Assembly: GCA_946479705.1 (NCBI GenBank)
Contig: CAMLHI010000008.1
Location: 1-25,823, forward strand
Direction: 5' to 3'
DNA from: an uncultured Oxalobacteraceae bacterium
GTDB taxonomy: Bacteria > Pseudomonadota > Gammaproteobacteria > Burkholderiales > Burkholderiaceae
Length of the DNA: 25,823 bases
The notes under the pieces were generated by a model. The model was given only the letters and a program-made list of their open reading frames with translations. It ran no database searches and was not told the DNA's origin. Every line of letters starts with the position of its first letter. The first letter of the stretch is position 1. Both the position numbers and the translations under genes were made by a program. This document shows positions 16,187 to 23,779 of this stretch, in pieces.

Positions 16187-16491
16187 ATCCGCGCTTTGTC
16201 CGTCTGGCCGAAACGGCCCGCGCGCCGGTGCGTTTCCGCATCGATGGGCGTGAGGTGGAAGCCCTGGCCGGCGACACCCTGATGGTCGCGCTGCTCAATC
16301 ACTCCCGCCACCTGCGCTATTCCGAATTCGGCGACGGCAAGCGCGCCGGCTTTTGCCTGATGGGTGCCTGCCAGGATTGCTGGGTCTGGACCGTCGACGG
16401 CGAGCGCCTGCGTGCCTGCACCACCGTGGTCGCTGAAGGAATGCATATCGTGACAACCCAAGCGGAGGCGACATGGGCCAAGCTCGCATAA
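16183..16491 (+). CDS. [2Fe-2S] small subunit of heterotrimeric dehydrogenase (HcnA-like)
   Basis: 102-residue ferredoxin-like subunit (Fer2_4 type). Cys58, Cys63, Cys66 and Cys79 form the C-x4-C-x2-C-x12-C ligand set of a [2Fe-2S] cluster. Size matches HcnA and the small subunits of opine oxidases and hydroxyproline dehydrogenases. It would pass electrons between the two flavoprotein subunits. The segment between ligands reads CLMGACQDCWVW, unlike the pattern I recall for HCN synthases, so cyanide production is not suggested. The start overlaps the ATPase stop by 4 bp, and its end overlaps the next gene by 19 bp, so translation is coupled. Confidence 0.9.
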   Translation: MNPRFVRLAETARAPVRFRIDGREVEALAGDTLMVALLNHSRHLRYSEFGDGKRAGFCLMGACQDCWVWTVDGERLRACTTVVAEGMHIVTTQAEATWAKLA

Positions 16492-17849
16492 TCATCATCG
16501 GCGCCGGTCCGTCAGGGGTGCGCTGCGCCGAAACGCTGGTCGCGGCCGGCTTGCGTCCGACCGTGATCGATGAAAACCGCCGCGACGGCGGCCAGATCTA
16601 CCGCCGCCAGCCGGACAACTTCACGCGGCCCTACGCCAAGCTGTACGGCAGCGTGGCCGACGCCGCGCAGGCGCTGCACGAGAGCTTCGATGCGCTGCGC
16701 GACAAGATCGATTACCGGCCCGAGACCCTGGCCTGGAACATCGCCAGCCAGAAGGTCCACGTGGTCAAGGACGAGCGCTCCTCGGCCTTGCCCTACGACG
16801 CGCTGGTGATCTGCTCCGGCGCGACCGACCGCCTGATGCCGGTCAAGGGCTGGCAGTACGCCGGCACCTACAGCCTGGGCGCCTCGCAGATCGCCTTGAA
16901 GGCGCAAGCCTGCGCGATCGGCCGCCAGGTCGTGTTCATGGGCACCGGGCCGCTGCTGTACCTGGTCGCCTCGCAATACGTCAAGGCCGGCGCGAACGTC
17001 GCCGCCGTGCTCGATACCTCGCCCCTGATGCGCCGCGTGGCCGCGCTGCCGAAACTGCTGGCACGGCCGTCGGTCCTGTTCAATGGCATGGCCCTGGTGG
17101 CCAGCCTGAAGCGCGCCGGCGTGCCGGTACTGACCGGGGTGACGCCGGTGGAGATCAGCGGGTCCGATGACAACGGCGTGCAGGGCGTGACGGTGCGCGA
17201 CAGCCGCGGCGAGCTGCGCAGCTTCGATTGCGACGCCGTGGCCATGGGTTACCACCTGCGCCCGGAAACCCAGCTCGCCGACCTGGCGCGCTGCGCCTTC
17301 CGCTTCGACCAGGAGACGCGCCAGTGGCTGCCCGAACTGGACCAGGACGGCCGCAGCTCGGTGCCGGGCGTGTACCTGGCCGGCGACGGCGTGCGCGTGC
17401 TGGGCGCGGATGGCGCCGAGATCGCCGGGCGCCTGGCCGCCCTGGCCGTGCTGAAGGATTTGCGCTTCGACGTGCCCGCCGGGCAGTTGCACACGCTGCG
17501 CGCGCAGCAGGCCAGCATGGACCGCTTCCGCCGCGGACTGGTGCAAGCCTTCCCGTGGCCGGCGCAGCAGGCTGCGCAATTGCCCGACGAAGCCATCGTG
17601 TGCCGCTGCGAAGCCATCACCGCCGGCGACCTGCGCCATGTGGTGTGCGACATGGGCGCTCAGGAAGCCAACCGCGCCAAGGCCTTCAGCCGGGTCGGAA
17701 TGGGGCGCTGCCAGGGCCGCTATTGCGGCCACGCCGGCGCGGAAGTGATCGCCCACGCCGCCGGCGTACCGCTCGAACAAGTGGGGCGCCTGCGCGGCCA
17801 GGCGCCGGTCAAGCCGCTATCGCTGGCGGTGCGGGAGGAGGTGGAATGA
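16473..17849 (+). CDS. FAD/NAD(P)-fold large subunit with BFD [2Fe-2S] tail (HcnB / OoxA-like)
   Basis: 458-residue flavoprotein subunit. The N-terminus IIIIGAGPSGVRCAETL is a Rossmann FAD site, and a second dinucleotide fold lies in the middle (VVFMGTGPLLYLVAS). Near the C-terminus Cys377, Cys379, Cys413 and Cys418 make the C-x-C ... C-x4-C pattern of a bacterioferritin-associated-ferredoxin-like [2Fe-2S] domain. This is the architecture of HcnB, OoxA and the corresponding subunit of proline or hydroxyproline dehydrogenases. It probably takes electrons from the catalytic subunit through the small ferredoxin subunit. It overlaps its neighbours on both sides (19 bp and 4 bp). Confidence 0.9.
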   Translation: MGQARIIIIGAGPSGVRCAETLVAAGLRPTVIDENRRDGGQIYRRQPDNFTRPYAKLYGSVADAAQALHESFDALRDKIDYRPETLAWNIASQKVHVVKDERSSALPYDALVICSGATDRLMPVKGWQYAGTYSLGASQIALKAQACAIGRQVVFMGTGPLLYLVASQYVKAGANVAAVLDTSPLMRRVAALPKLLARPSVLFNGMALVASLKRAGVPVLTGVTPVEISGSDDNGVQGVTVRDSRGELRSFDCDAVAMGYHLRPETQLADLARCAFRFDQETRQWLPELDQDGRSSVPGVYLAGDGVRVLGADGAEIAGRLAALAVLKDLRFDVPAGQLHTLRAQQASMDRFRRGLVQAFPWPAQQAAQLPDEAIVCRCEAITAGDLRHVVCDMGAQEANRAKAFSRVGMGRCQGRYCGHAGAEVIAHAAGVPLEQVGRLRGQAPVKPLSLAVREEVE

Positions 17850-18991
17850 GTACGAATCGAGCGGATGTCATCATCGTCGGCGGCGGCATCATGGGCGCCG
17901 CCACGGCCTTCTTCCTGCGCAAGCGCGGCGTATCGGTCATCGTGCTCGAGCGCGGCCTGATCGGCCAGCAAGCCAGCGGCGTCAACTTCGGCAATGTGCG
18001 CCGGATGGGACGCCCCGTCGATCAACTGCCGCTGGCGAACCGTTCGCGCGAGATCTGGCTCAAGTTTAAGGAATTGTTCGGCGAGGACGTCGAACTGCTC
18101 CTGAACGGCCATCTGCGTCTCGGTCTCACGCCGGCGCACGAAGAACGCCTGGAAAAGTATGCGCACGACGCCCAGGCTCACGGCCTGGGGATGCAGATGA
18201 TGAGCGAAAAGATGCTGCGCGAACGCTATCCCTACCTGGGGCCGGAAATCACGTCGGGTTGCCATGCTCCCTACGACGGTCATGCCAATCCCCGCCTGGC
18301 GGCGCCGGCGATCGGCCGTGCCGCGGCGCGCGCAGGGGCGCAGGTGTTCGAAAACACCGAGATCGTCAGTGTCGAGAAGGAGGGCGAGGAATTCCGCGTG
18401 AGCGCCGCCGATGGCCGGGTCTTCCGCGCGCCCGTGGCGCTGATCACCGCCGGCGCATGGGGAAACCGCATCAGCGCCAGTTTCGGCGAGCCGGTGCCGA
18501 TGATCGCCAAGGGGCCGCAGATGTGCGTCACCGAACCGGTGCCTTACGCCATCGGTCCCACCATCGGCGCCTTGACGGACGTGCCCGAGCAGGCGGTCTA
18601 CTTCCGCCAGGTCGCGCGCGGCAATATCGTCATCGGCGGCGGCGGGCATGAACCGGTGGATATGGAGAATCGGCGCGCCTACGTGAACCCGCGCAGGACG
18701 CTGATCAAGCTGGCGCAGGCGCCGCGCATCGTCCCGGCACTCAAGCACCTGAACATCATCCGGGTCTGGAGCGGGATCGAGGGCTACATGGAGGACAGCC
18801 AGCCAGCCATGGGGCCGAGCGCGCGCGTCCCCGGCCTGTACTACGCGTTCGGCTTTTCCGGCGAAGGCTTCCAGCTGGGGCCGGGCGTGGGCGAGGTGAT
18901 GGCGGAACTGATCCATACCGGCGCCACCAGCACGCCGATCGAGCATTACCACATCGGGCGTTTCGCCAAGGTGGCGGCGCAGGCGGCTTAG
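17846..18991 (+). CDS. Catalytic FAD subunit of heterotrimeric amine/opine dehydrogenase (HcnC / OoxB-like)
   Basis: 381-residue DAO-family flavoprotein. The FAD loop GGGIMG is at 12-17, and QASGVNFGNVRR takes the place of the flavin-contact motif. The C-terminal FSGEGFQLGPGVGEVMAELI is the second FAD-contact segment. In related trimers this subunit oxidises the C-N bond of a secondary amine such as octopine, nopaline or D-hydroxyproline, or of glycine in HCN synthase. Here it closes an operon that starts with uptake, so a catabolic role is more likely than cyanogenesis. The start at 17846 overlaps the upstream stop by 4 bp. A 180-bp gap follows, containing a separate promoter. Confidence 0.9.
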   Translation: MSTNRADVIIVGGGIMGAATAFFLRKRGVSVIVLERGLIGQQASGVNFGNVRRMGRPVDQLPLANRSREIWLKFKELFGEDVELLLNGHLRLGLTPAHEERLEKYAHDAQAHGLGMQMMSEKMLRERYPYLGPEITSGCHAPYDGHANPRLAAPAIGRAAARAGAQVFENTEIVSVEKEGEEFRVSAADGRVFRAPVALITAGAWGNRISASFGEPVPMIAKGPQMCVTEPVPYAIGPTIGALTDVPEQAVYFRQVARGNIVIGGGGHEPVDMENRRAYVNPRRTLIKLAQAPRIVPALKHLNIIRVWSGIEGYMEDSQPAMGPSARVPGLYYAFGFSGEGFQLGPGVGEVMAELIHTGATSTPIEHYHIGRFAKVAAQAA

Positions 18992-19089
18992 CCAGCCCGT
19001 CGATTCAGCGCCGATCGAGGGCGGCGCGAGAGCGTGGAAGATTGTGCTGCCCAGGGCCATCAACAAAGATTTTCCTGCGACTCAAGGGC

Positions 19090-19129
19090 GCGAAAACGAA
19101 GCAGTCTGGCAGGCGGTGCGTGGTGTAAT
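19090..19129 (+). promoter_or_regulatory. Candidate extended -10 promoter with upstream box, bicupin operon
   Basis: TGGTGTAAT at 19121-19129 is an extended -10, 42 bp before the ATG at 19172. AAAACGA at 19093-19099 lies 24 bp upstream of the hexamer, exactly as in the HAD-1 promoter; GCAGG also falls in the same register (19109-19113 here, 8770-8774 there). The identity argues for a shared activator and places this second unit in the same regulon. Confidence 0.5.
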
Positions 19130-19171
19130 GAGTGAGGAAATTTCATCGACAACCGTTCACGAGAACCTACC

Positions 19172-19927
19172 ATGACCAATTCGTATCAAGCAGCAGCCGT
19201 TCCGGCCTACCCGCCATCCTTCGTCGATCTGCGCCAGTTCGCGCGCGACGAGCGCCAGGGCGTTTCCCCAGCAGCGGCGGCAGGCGATGACCGCTTCCTG
19301 TCGTGCCGCCGGGTGCTGGACTGGGGGCCGCGCAGCGCCGTGACGGCGGGCGCCATTGCACTCGAACCCGGCACTGGCTCGGTGGCGTCCCTGCCGGCCG
19401 ATGAATTCATCATCGTCAACGAGGGAAGCCTGACCCTGTCGCAAAAGGGCGTCACCGTCACGCTGGAAGCGGGCCAGAGCGCGGTGATCCAGCAGGGCGC
19501 CGCGTTCTCCTGGTCCGCGCCGCGGCCGGTGTCCGTCCTCTTCACGCGCTACAACCGCAGCCAGCTGGGGAACCGCGCCATCATTCCGGTCAAGGAGAAC
19601 CCGCAGCTGGAGGGAACCGGCACGCCGCTGGCCGAACTGCTGCTCACCCCAACGCCGGTGTGCCGCAATTACACCGACTACCGCTCGGCCGATGGCGAAC
19701 TCGTTATTGGCACCTGGGACTCGACACCCTATACGCGCCGCGCGATGCACTACCGCCACTATGAGCTGATGTACCTGCTCGAAGGCAGCGTGACCTTTGT
19801 CGACGAAGCGGGCCGCAGCGGCACGTTCTCGAAGGGTGACATCTTTCTTGTCGAACAGACCGCGCAGTGCAGCTGGGATAGCCGCGACCATGTGGCCAAG
19901 GTTTACGTGATTTATCGGCCTGCGTAA
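19172..19927 (+). CDS. Bicupin-domain protein (EutQ / DUF861-like)
   Basis: 251-residue soluble protein with two cupin folds. The first spans about residues 55-125 (LPADEFIIVNEGSLTLSQKG, then LEAGQSAVIQQGAAFSW). The second spans about 170-248 (HYRHYELMYLLEGSVTFVDE, then FSKGDIFLVEQTAQCSWDS). The second is the better preserved and has His/Glu residues (HYRHYE) that could bind metal. Such bicupins recur in amine and opine catabolic clusters with DAO-family oxidases, but no reaction is established for them that I can cite. It is the first gene of the unit with the cyclodeaminase-family and dehydratase-family genes; 17 bp separate it from the next. Its base composition matches the island, unlike the two genes after it. 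Confidence 0.78.
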   Translation: MTNSYQAAAVPAYPPSFVDLRQFARDERQGVSPAAAAGDDRFLSCRRVLDWGPRSAVTAGAIALEPGTGSVASLPADEFIIVNEGSLTLSQKGVTVTLEAGQSAVIQQGAAFSWSAPRPVSVLFTRYNRSQLGNRAIIPVKENPQLEGTGTPLAELLLTPTPVCRNYTDYRSADGELVIGTWDSTPYTRRAMHYRHYELMYLLEGSVTFVDEAGRSGTFSKGDIFLVEQTAQCSWDSRDHVAKVYVIYRPA

Positions 19928-19944
19928 TTTAAGAGGGGATCTCA

Positions 19945-20949
19945 ATGAAGACGCTATTGCTGAAAAAAGAGGAAATCAGCGGATTAATTTGCATGAAGGA
20001 AGTCATCGGTACGGTGGAAGCTGCCTACAAGGCCTTCAACAGCGACCAGGTGATCCAGCCTGGCTATATCGGGATGCATCTTCCCGAGCCGCGCGGCGAA
20101 ATTGACTTCAAGCTGAGCTACTACCAATCCAATGACGTGATTTCCATGAAGGCGTCTTCCGGCGCGTTCAAGGATAACCCGACTGCGCACGGTCTTCCCA
20201 CCAACATGGGAACCATTCTCCTGTTCGATGGCAGGACCGGTGGCCTGATGTGCGTGATGGACGGCAGCTTGATTACCGGCCTGCGGACCGGGGCTTGCGG
20301 CGCGGTGTCAGTCAAGGTGCTGGCAAGGAAAGACGCGAAGAAAATCACTTCGATCGGCACCGGAATTCAGGCCAGGATGCAGATCCGGGCCATCAAGGAG
20401 GTGATGAACATTGAAGAGATCCACGCCTGGGACCGGGATCCGGCGACGCTTGCCGGATACAAGGCCGATATCGAGGCCGAGTTTGGCATCCCGGTCGTGA
20501 TGGCCAGTTCAAAAAAGGAGGCTGTCGAACAGGCCGATATCTTGATCACGACGACGCGCGGCACAGGGACGGTGGTGGAAGCGGGCTGGGTCAAGCCAGG
20601 TACCCACATTGTCGCGATCGGCGCGGATGCGCCAGGCAAACAAGAGTTCGATCCGGAGATCTTCAGGCACGCCAAAATCGTCAACGATTCGATCGCGCAG
20701 TGCGTCGAAAAAGGCGAAACGCAGAATCCTTTGCATCATAAGGTCATCACCAGGGACCATATCCATGCCGAGATTGGCGAGATATTGCTGGGTAAAAAGC
20801 CGGGAAGGGAAAATGATGAAGAGATCACCATTTTCGATTCCACCGGAATGGCCATCCAGGACAACACGACTGCAGGCAGGATTTATCAGAACGCCATCGA
20901 GAAGAATGTTGGAACTGTCTTCGAGTTCTTTGAATTGAAAGGAAAGTAA
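19945..20949 (+). CDS. Ornithine cyclodeaminase / mu-crystallin family imine reductase
   Basis: 334-residue NAD(P)-dependent enzyme of the OCD/mu-crystallin family. Lys69 (SMKASSG) and Arg114-Thr-Gly ([15 protein letters not shown]) are the substrate-binding landmarks, and [15 protein letters not shown] (136-150) is the dinucleotide site. Members include ornithine cyclodeaminase, alanine dehydrogenase, pyrroline-2-carboxylate reductase, EutC of hydroxyectoine use and iminosuccinate reductase BhcD. Adjacency to a threonine-dehydratase-family gene 4 bp downstream points to the last two kinds of pairing, but the sequence does not decide. In Ti-plasmid opine operons ornithine cyclodeaminase also sits near opine oxidase genes. 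Codons are visibly AT-richer than in the transporter genes (for example 22 G+C of 60 at 20881-20940), suggesting separate origin. A GAGGGG site precedes the ATG. Confidence 0.88.
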   Translation: MKTLLLKKEEISGLICMKEVIGTVEAAYKAFNSDQVIQPGYIGMHLPEPRGEIDFKLSYYQSNDVISMKASSGAFKDNPTAHGLPTNMGTILLFDGRTGGLMCVMDGSLITGLRTGACGAVSVKVLARKDAKKITSIGTGIQARMQIRAIKEVMNIEEIHAWDRDPATLAGYKADIEAEFGIPVVMASSKKEAVEQADILITTTRGTGTVVEAGWVKPGTHIVAIGADAPGKQEFDPEIFRHAKIVNDSIAQCVEKGETQNPLHHKVITRDHIHAEIGEILLGKKPGRENDEEITIFDSTGMAIQDNTTAGRIYQNAIEKNVGTVFEFFELKGK

Positions 20950-20953
20950 AACC

Positions 20954-21916
20954 ATGCGCAACTACCCCACCATCGAGGACATCCGCGAAGCCCAGGAACG
21001 GCTGCGGCCGCACATCCGGCATACGCCGCTCTTGCGCGGAGAAAAAATGGAGAAAGCGCTCGGTTGCCAGGTCTACCTCAAACCTGAAACCCTGCAAATT
21101 ACGGGCGCCTTCAAGATTCGCGGCGCACTGAATAAATCGCTGTCGCTATCGAAGGAGGAAATTGCGAACGGCATCATCGCCACATCCTCGGGCAATCACG
21201 CGCAAGGGCTGGCGTATGCCGCAAGGATGCTGGGCGTAAAAGCGATATTGGTGCTGCCGGTGACCAGCCCCAAGGTCAAGATCGACAACACCAAAGCCCT
21301 CGGGGCGGAAGTCATTCTGTTCGATGGCGACACCGCAGCCAGGTGGAAGAAGGTGTGTGAAATCGCCGCGGAAAACAATTACGCAGTCGTTCACGCTTTT
21401 GAGGACCCGCTGGTGATGGCCGGCCAGGGAACCATCGGGCTGGAAATCCTGGAAGATCTGGAAGACGTGGACACCGTCATTATTCCCATGGGCGGGGGCG
21501 GGCTTATCTCGGGAATTGCCACCGCCATCAAGGAAACGAAACCGTCGGTGCGCGTGATCGGGGCGGAGCCCGCCCTGACGCCGAAGTACTTCCACAGCAG
21601 AATAAACAAGGAGCGCACTTCGCTGCCCCTGAAAAATACCATCGCGGACGGTTTGCGGATCAGCGTTCCAGGCCAGAACCCGTTTCCGATTATTGAAAAG
21701 TACGTCGATGAGATTGTTCTCGTTGAGGATGAACATATCGTTGCCGGTATGCGCATGCTGGCCAACGATGCGAAATTGATTGCGGAACCCGCAGCGGCGA
21801 TTGGCATTGGCGCGCTGTTGGCCGGCGCTATCCAGCTCAAGCCGAATGAAAAAGTCTGCGTGGTACTGACTGGCGGGAACTGGAACTTATGCGATCTGGC
21901 CGAGATCTATCGATAG
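20954..21916 (+). CDS. Threonine dehydratase / serine racemase family PLP enzyme
   Basis: 320-residue fold-type II PLP enzyme that eliminates water (or racemises) from a beta-hydroxy amino acid. The PLP lysine is Lys54 in GAFKIRGA, SSGNHAQG (78-85) holds the substrate carboxylate, and the glycine loop GGGGL (180-184) holds the phosphate. There is no C-terminal ACT-type regulatory domain, so it resembles TdcB, serine racemase, EutB and beta-hydroxyaspartate dehydratase BhcB rather than IlvA. It is 4 bp behind the OCD-family gene and shares its lower GC content, so the two probably moved and work together: dehydratase forms an imine or enamine, reductase converts it to an amino acid. A weak hairpin (CCGCA 21940-21944 / TGCGG 21950-21954) follows. 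Confidence 0.88.
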   Translation: MRNYPTIEDIREAQERLRPHIRHTPLLRGEKMEKALGCQVYLKPETLQITGAFKIRGALNKSLSLSKEEIANGIIATSSGNHAQGLAYAARMLGVKAILVLPVTSPKVKIDNTKALGAEVILFDGDTAARWKKVCEIAAENNYAVVHAFEDPLVMAGQGTIGLEILEDLEDVDTVIIPMGGGGLISGIATAIKETKPSVRVIGAEPALTPKYFHSRINKERTSLPLKNTIADGLRISVPGQNPFPIIEKYVDEIVLVEDEHIVAGMRMLANDAKLIAEPAAAIGIGALLAGAIQLKPNEKVCVVLTGGNWNLCDLAEIYR

Positions 21917-21994
21917 CGTGCGCGGCACGGCGATCAAGCCCGCAGAAGATGCGGATTGATGGAGAAAATACCGCCACATGTATCAAGCAGGAGA

Positions 21995-22034
21995 GGCAAG
22001 ACGCGATTTTGTGAAGCGTTCGCCATGATGTAAT
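21995..22034 (+). promoter_or_regulatory. Candidate extended -10 promoter with upstream box, HAD-2 gene
   Basis: TGATGTAAT at 22026-22034 is an extended -10, 53 bp before the ATG at 22088. At the same 24-bp distance upstream lies CAAGACG (21997-22003), a variant of the CAAAACG box of the HAD-1 promoter; the next bases also follow the HAD-1 pattern, with TTT in register. Over the 40-bp block 20 positions match HAD-1. Weaker than the other two. Confidence 0.4.
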
Positions 22035-22087
22035 GAAGCGTCAGTTGAACGACATTTAACCCTTGCCACCATCCTGAAAGGATAATC

Positions 22088-22759
22088 ATGAGCATCCCAT
22101 TCAAGCCCAAATACATCAGCTTCGACTGCTATGGCACGCTGACCAATTTCCAGATGTCGCCGATGGCGCGCAAGCTGTTCGCTGACCGCATCGCACCGGA
22201 AAACATGGAAGCGTTCTGCAATGACTTCCGTGCTTTCCGGCTCGACGAAGTGACGTGCGACTGGAAGCCGTACTACGACGTTCTCTTCGAGGCGGTGATG
22301 CGCACCGCGAACCGGTGGAAGGTCCAGTTCCGCGAATCCGACGTCAGCGCGATCTACGAGGCCGTGCCGACCTGGGGTCCGCATCCGGATGTGACCGAGG
22401 GCCTGGCCAGGATCGCCGACAAGATCCCGCTGGTGATCCTGTCGAACGCGATGGACTGCCAGATCATGCACAACGTGGAAAAGCTGGGCGTTCCCTTTTA
22501 CCGCGTGTACACGGCCCAGCAGGCCAAGGCTTACAAGCCGCGCCTGCAGGCATTCGAGTACATGATCGACCAGCTCGACGCCAAGGCCGAAGACTTCCTG
22601 CACGTGTCTTCCAGCATGCGCTACGACCTGATGTCGGCCGACGATCTTGGCATCAAGGACAAGGCATTCGTCAACCGCGGCCATGAGCCGGGCGCACCTG
22701 CCTACAACTACGCCGAAATCAAGGACATTGGCGGCCTGGCCGCGCTCGTGGGCCTGTAG
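22088..22759 (+). CDS. HAD-superfamily hydrolase, haloacid-dehalogenase-type II-like (copy 2)
   Basis: 223-residue paralogue of copy 1, 62% identical with no gaps. All motifs are kept: SFDCYGTL with Asp13, ILSNAMD with Ser119-Asn120, AYKPRLQAF with Lys150, and LHVSSSMRYD (171-180), identical to copy 1. The changes lie mostly in the cap region (residues 68-92; VMRTANRWKVQFRESDVSAI here), the part that selects substrate, so the two copies may act on different compounds or stages. GAAAGGATA precedes the ATG. The gene has its own promoter candidate and ends 26 bp before a strong terminator, so it is likely monocistronic. Confidence 0.86.
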   Translation: MSIPFKPKYISFDCYGTLTNFQMSPMARKLFADRIAPENMEAFCNDFRAFRLDEVTCDWKPYYDVLFEAVMRTANRWKVQFRESDVSAIYEAVPTWGPHPDVTEGLARIADKIPLVILSNAMDCQIMHNVEKLGVPFYRVYTAQQAKAYKPRLQAFEYMIDQLDAKAEDFLHVSSSMRYDLMSADDLGIKDKAFVNRGHEPGAPAYNYAEIKDIGGLAALVGL

Positions 22760-22785
22760 ATCCTGCTGGCCCCTCAAAAGGAAAG

Positions 22786-22822
22786 GCCCCGCAAGCTGGA
22801 ACCAGCTTGCGGGGCTTTTTTT
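22786..22822 (+). terminator. Strong intrinsic terminator after HAD-2
   Basis: A perfect 14-bp stem, GCCCCGCAAGCTGG (22786-22799) with CCAGCTTGCGGGGC (22802-22815), is followed directly by seven Ts (22816-22822). Only two bases lie between the arms, so the real loop will open a few pairs. It ends the HAD-2 transcript. Read from the minus strand the stem is the same but the following tract is only CCTTTTCCTTTT, so it may act weakly for the converging GhrA-like gene, whose stop is at 22835. Confidence 0.92.
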
Positions 22823-22834
22823 ATAACGGCAGTC

Positions 22835-23761
22835 TTAATAGCCTTTGCTGCGGTCGATCAGGTCCGACAGGGGTTCGCCGCGCTGGTGCCGTCGCAGGTT
22901 TTCAAGCAGTACCGGAGCGGCCGTTTCTGGCTGGGTCATGCTGGCCACGTGCGGCGTGATGAATACGCGGGGGTGGCGCCATAAAGGGTGATCCGGATCG
23001 AGCGGCTCCGGATCGGTTACGTCCAGAATGGCGCGCGAGAGCTGGCCCGAATCGAGTGCGGCAAGCAGGGCCTGCTGGTCGAGGTGAGGACCGCGCCCCA
23101 CGTTGATCACACTGGCGCCGCGCGGCAGTGCCGCAAACAGGCGCTGCCCGAGTATGCCGCGGGTCGCGTCCGTCAGCGGAACCAGGCAGATCAGGATATC
23201 GCAACTGCCCAGGAACCCGGCCAGCGACGCCTCGCCCGCATGGCAGCGTACCCCGTCGATCTGCTTGGCAGAACGGTTCCACCCATGGCGCGTGAAGCCG
23301 AAGGTGCCGAGCCGGTCGAGCACCGCCTGACCCAGTACGCCAAGGCCCATGACGCCGACCGAGCGTGCCGATGCGGGCAATACCTCGATCGGATCCCAGG
23401 CCCCGGACGGCTGCACGCGCACATAGTCGAACAAGTCCCGGTGCAATGCGAGCACCGACATCGTCACATATTCGATCATGCCGTTGATGATGCCAGGTTC
23501 GACCATGCGCACCACTTTGACGTGCGGCGGAATCGCGGAGAAATCGATATGGTCGATGCCGGCGCCGGACGAGAACAGCACCTTCAGATTGGGCAGCGAA
23601 GCCAGGAAGGCGGCCGGCGCCTGCCATGCAATCAGGTACTCGACCTGGGTAAGGTCGCCGGCATCCGGCCAAACCCGGAAATCGAGCTCGGGCGCGTGTT
23701 CGGCAAAGTAGCGCGACCACGCCGCTGCGCGTGGCGCGTCCGATCTGTAAAGAACGCTCAT
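22835..23761 (-). CDS. ghrA: Glyoxylate/hydroxypyruvate reductase A-like D-2-hydroxyacid dehydrogenase
   Basis: 308-residue NAD(P)H-dependent reductase of 2-ketoacids such as glyoxylate or hydroxypyruvate. The dinucleotide loop is Gly139-x-Gly141-x-x-Gly144, and the catalytic triad is Arg223 (NVGRG), Glu252 (DPEP) and His271 (TPHVAS). Length and triad positions fit GhrA (312 residues in E. coli), and LFSSGAGIDHI with MVEPG are typical of that subgroup. It is the second gene of a minus-strand pair, 18 bp after the dehydratase; GGAGAGGATC precedes its ATG. It may reduce a 2-ketoacid made by the dehydratase branch or glyoxylate released by amine oxidation; this is inference from context. Confidence 0.87.
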   Translation of the reverse strand: MSVLYRSDAPRAAAWSRYFAEHAPELDFRVWPDAGDLTQVEYLIAWQAPAAFLASLPNLKVLFSSGAGIDHIDFSAIPPHVKVVRMVEPGIINGMIEYVTMSVLALHRDLFDYVRVQPSGAWDPIEVLPASARSVGVMGLGVLGQAVLDRLGTFGFTRHGWNRSAKQIDGVRCHAGEASLAGFLGSCDILICLVPLTDATRGILGQRLFAALPRGASVINVGRGPHLDQQALLAALDSGQLSRAILDVTDPEPLDPDHPLWRHPRVFITPHVASMTQPETAAPVLLENLRRHQRGEPLSDLIDRSKGY

Positions 23762-23779
23762 TGTTGATCCTCTCCTCGT

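Noticed and set aside
16183..18991. Hydrogen cyanide synthase HcnABC
   Set aside because: Subunit sizes and cofactor motifs match, but the same architecture serves opine and hydroxyproline dehydrogenases. Coupling to an importer and amine-catabolic neighbours argues against cyanogenesis.
19945..21916. Hydroxyectoine (EutB/EutC) or complete beta-hydroxyaspartate cycle operon
   Set aside because: Only two matching families are present. The ectoine hydrolase and deacetylase genes, and the BhcA aminotransferase and BhcC aldolase genes, are not in the window, so neither pathway can be called.
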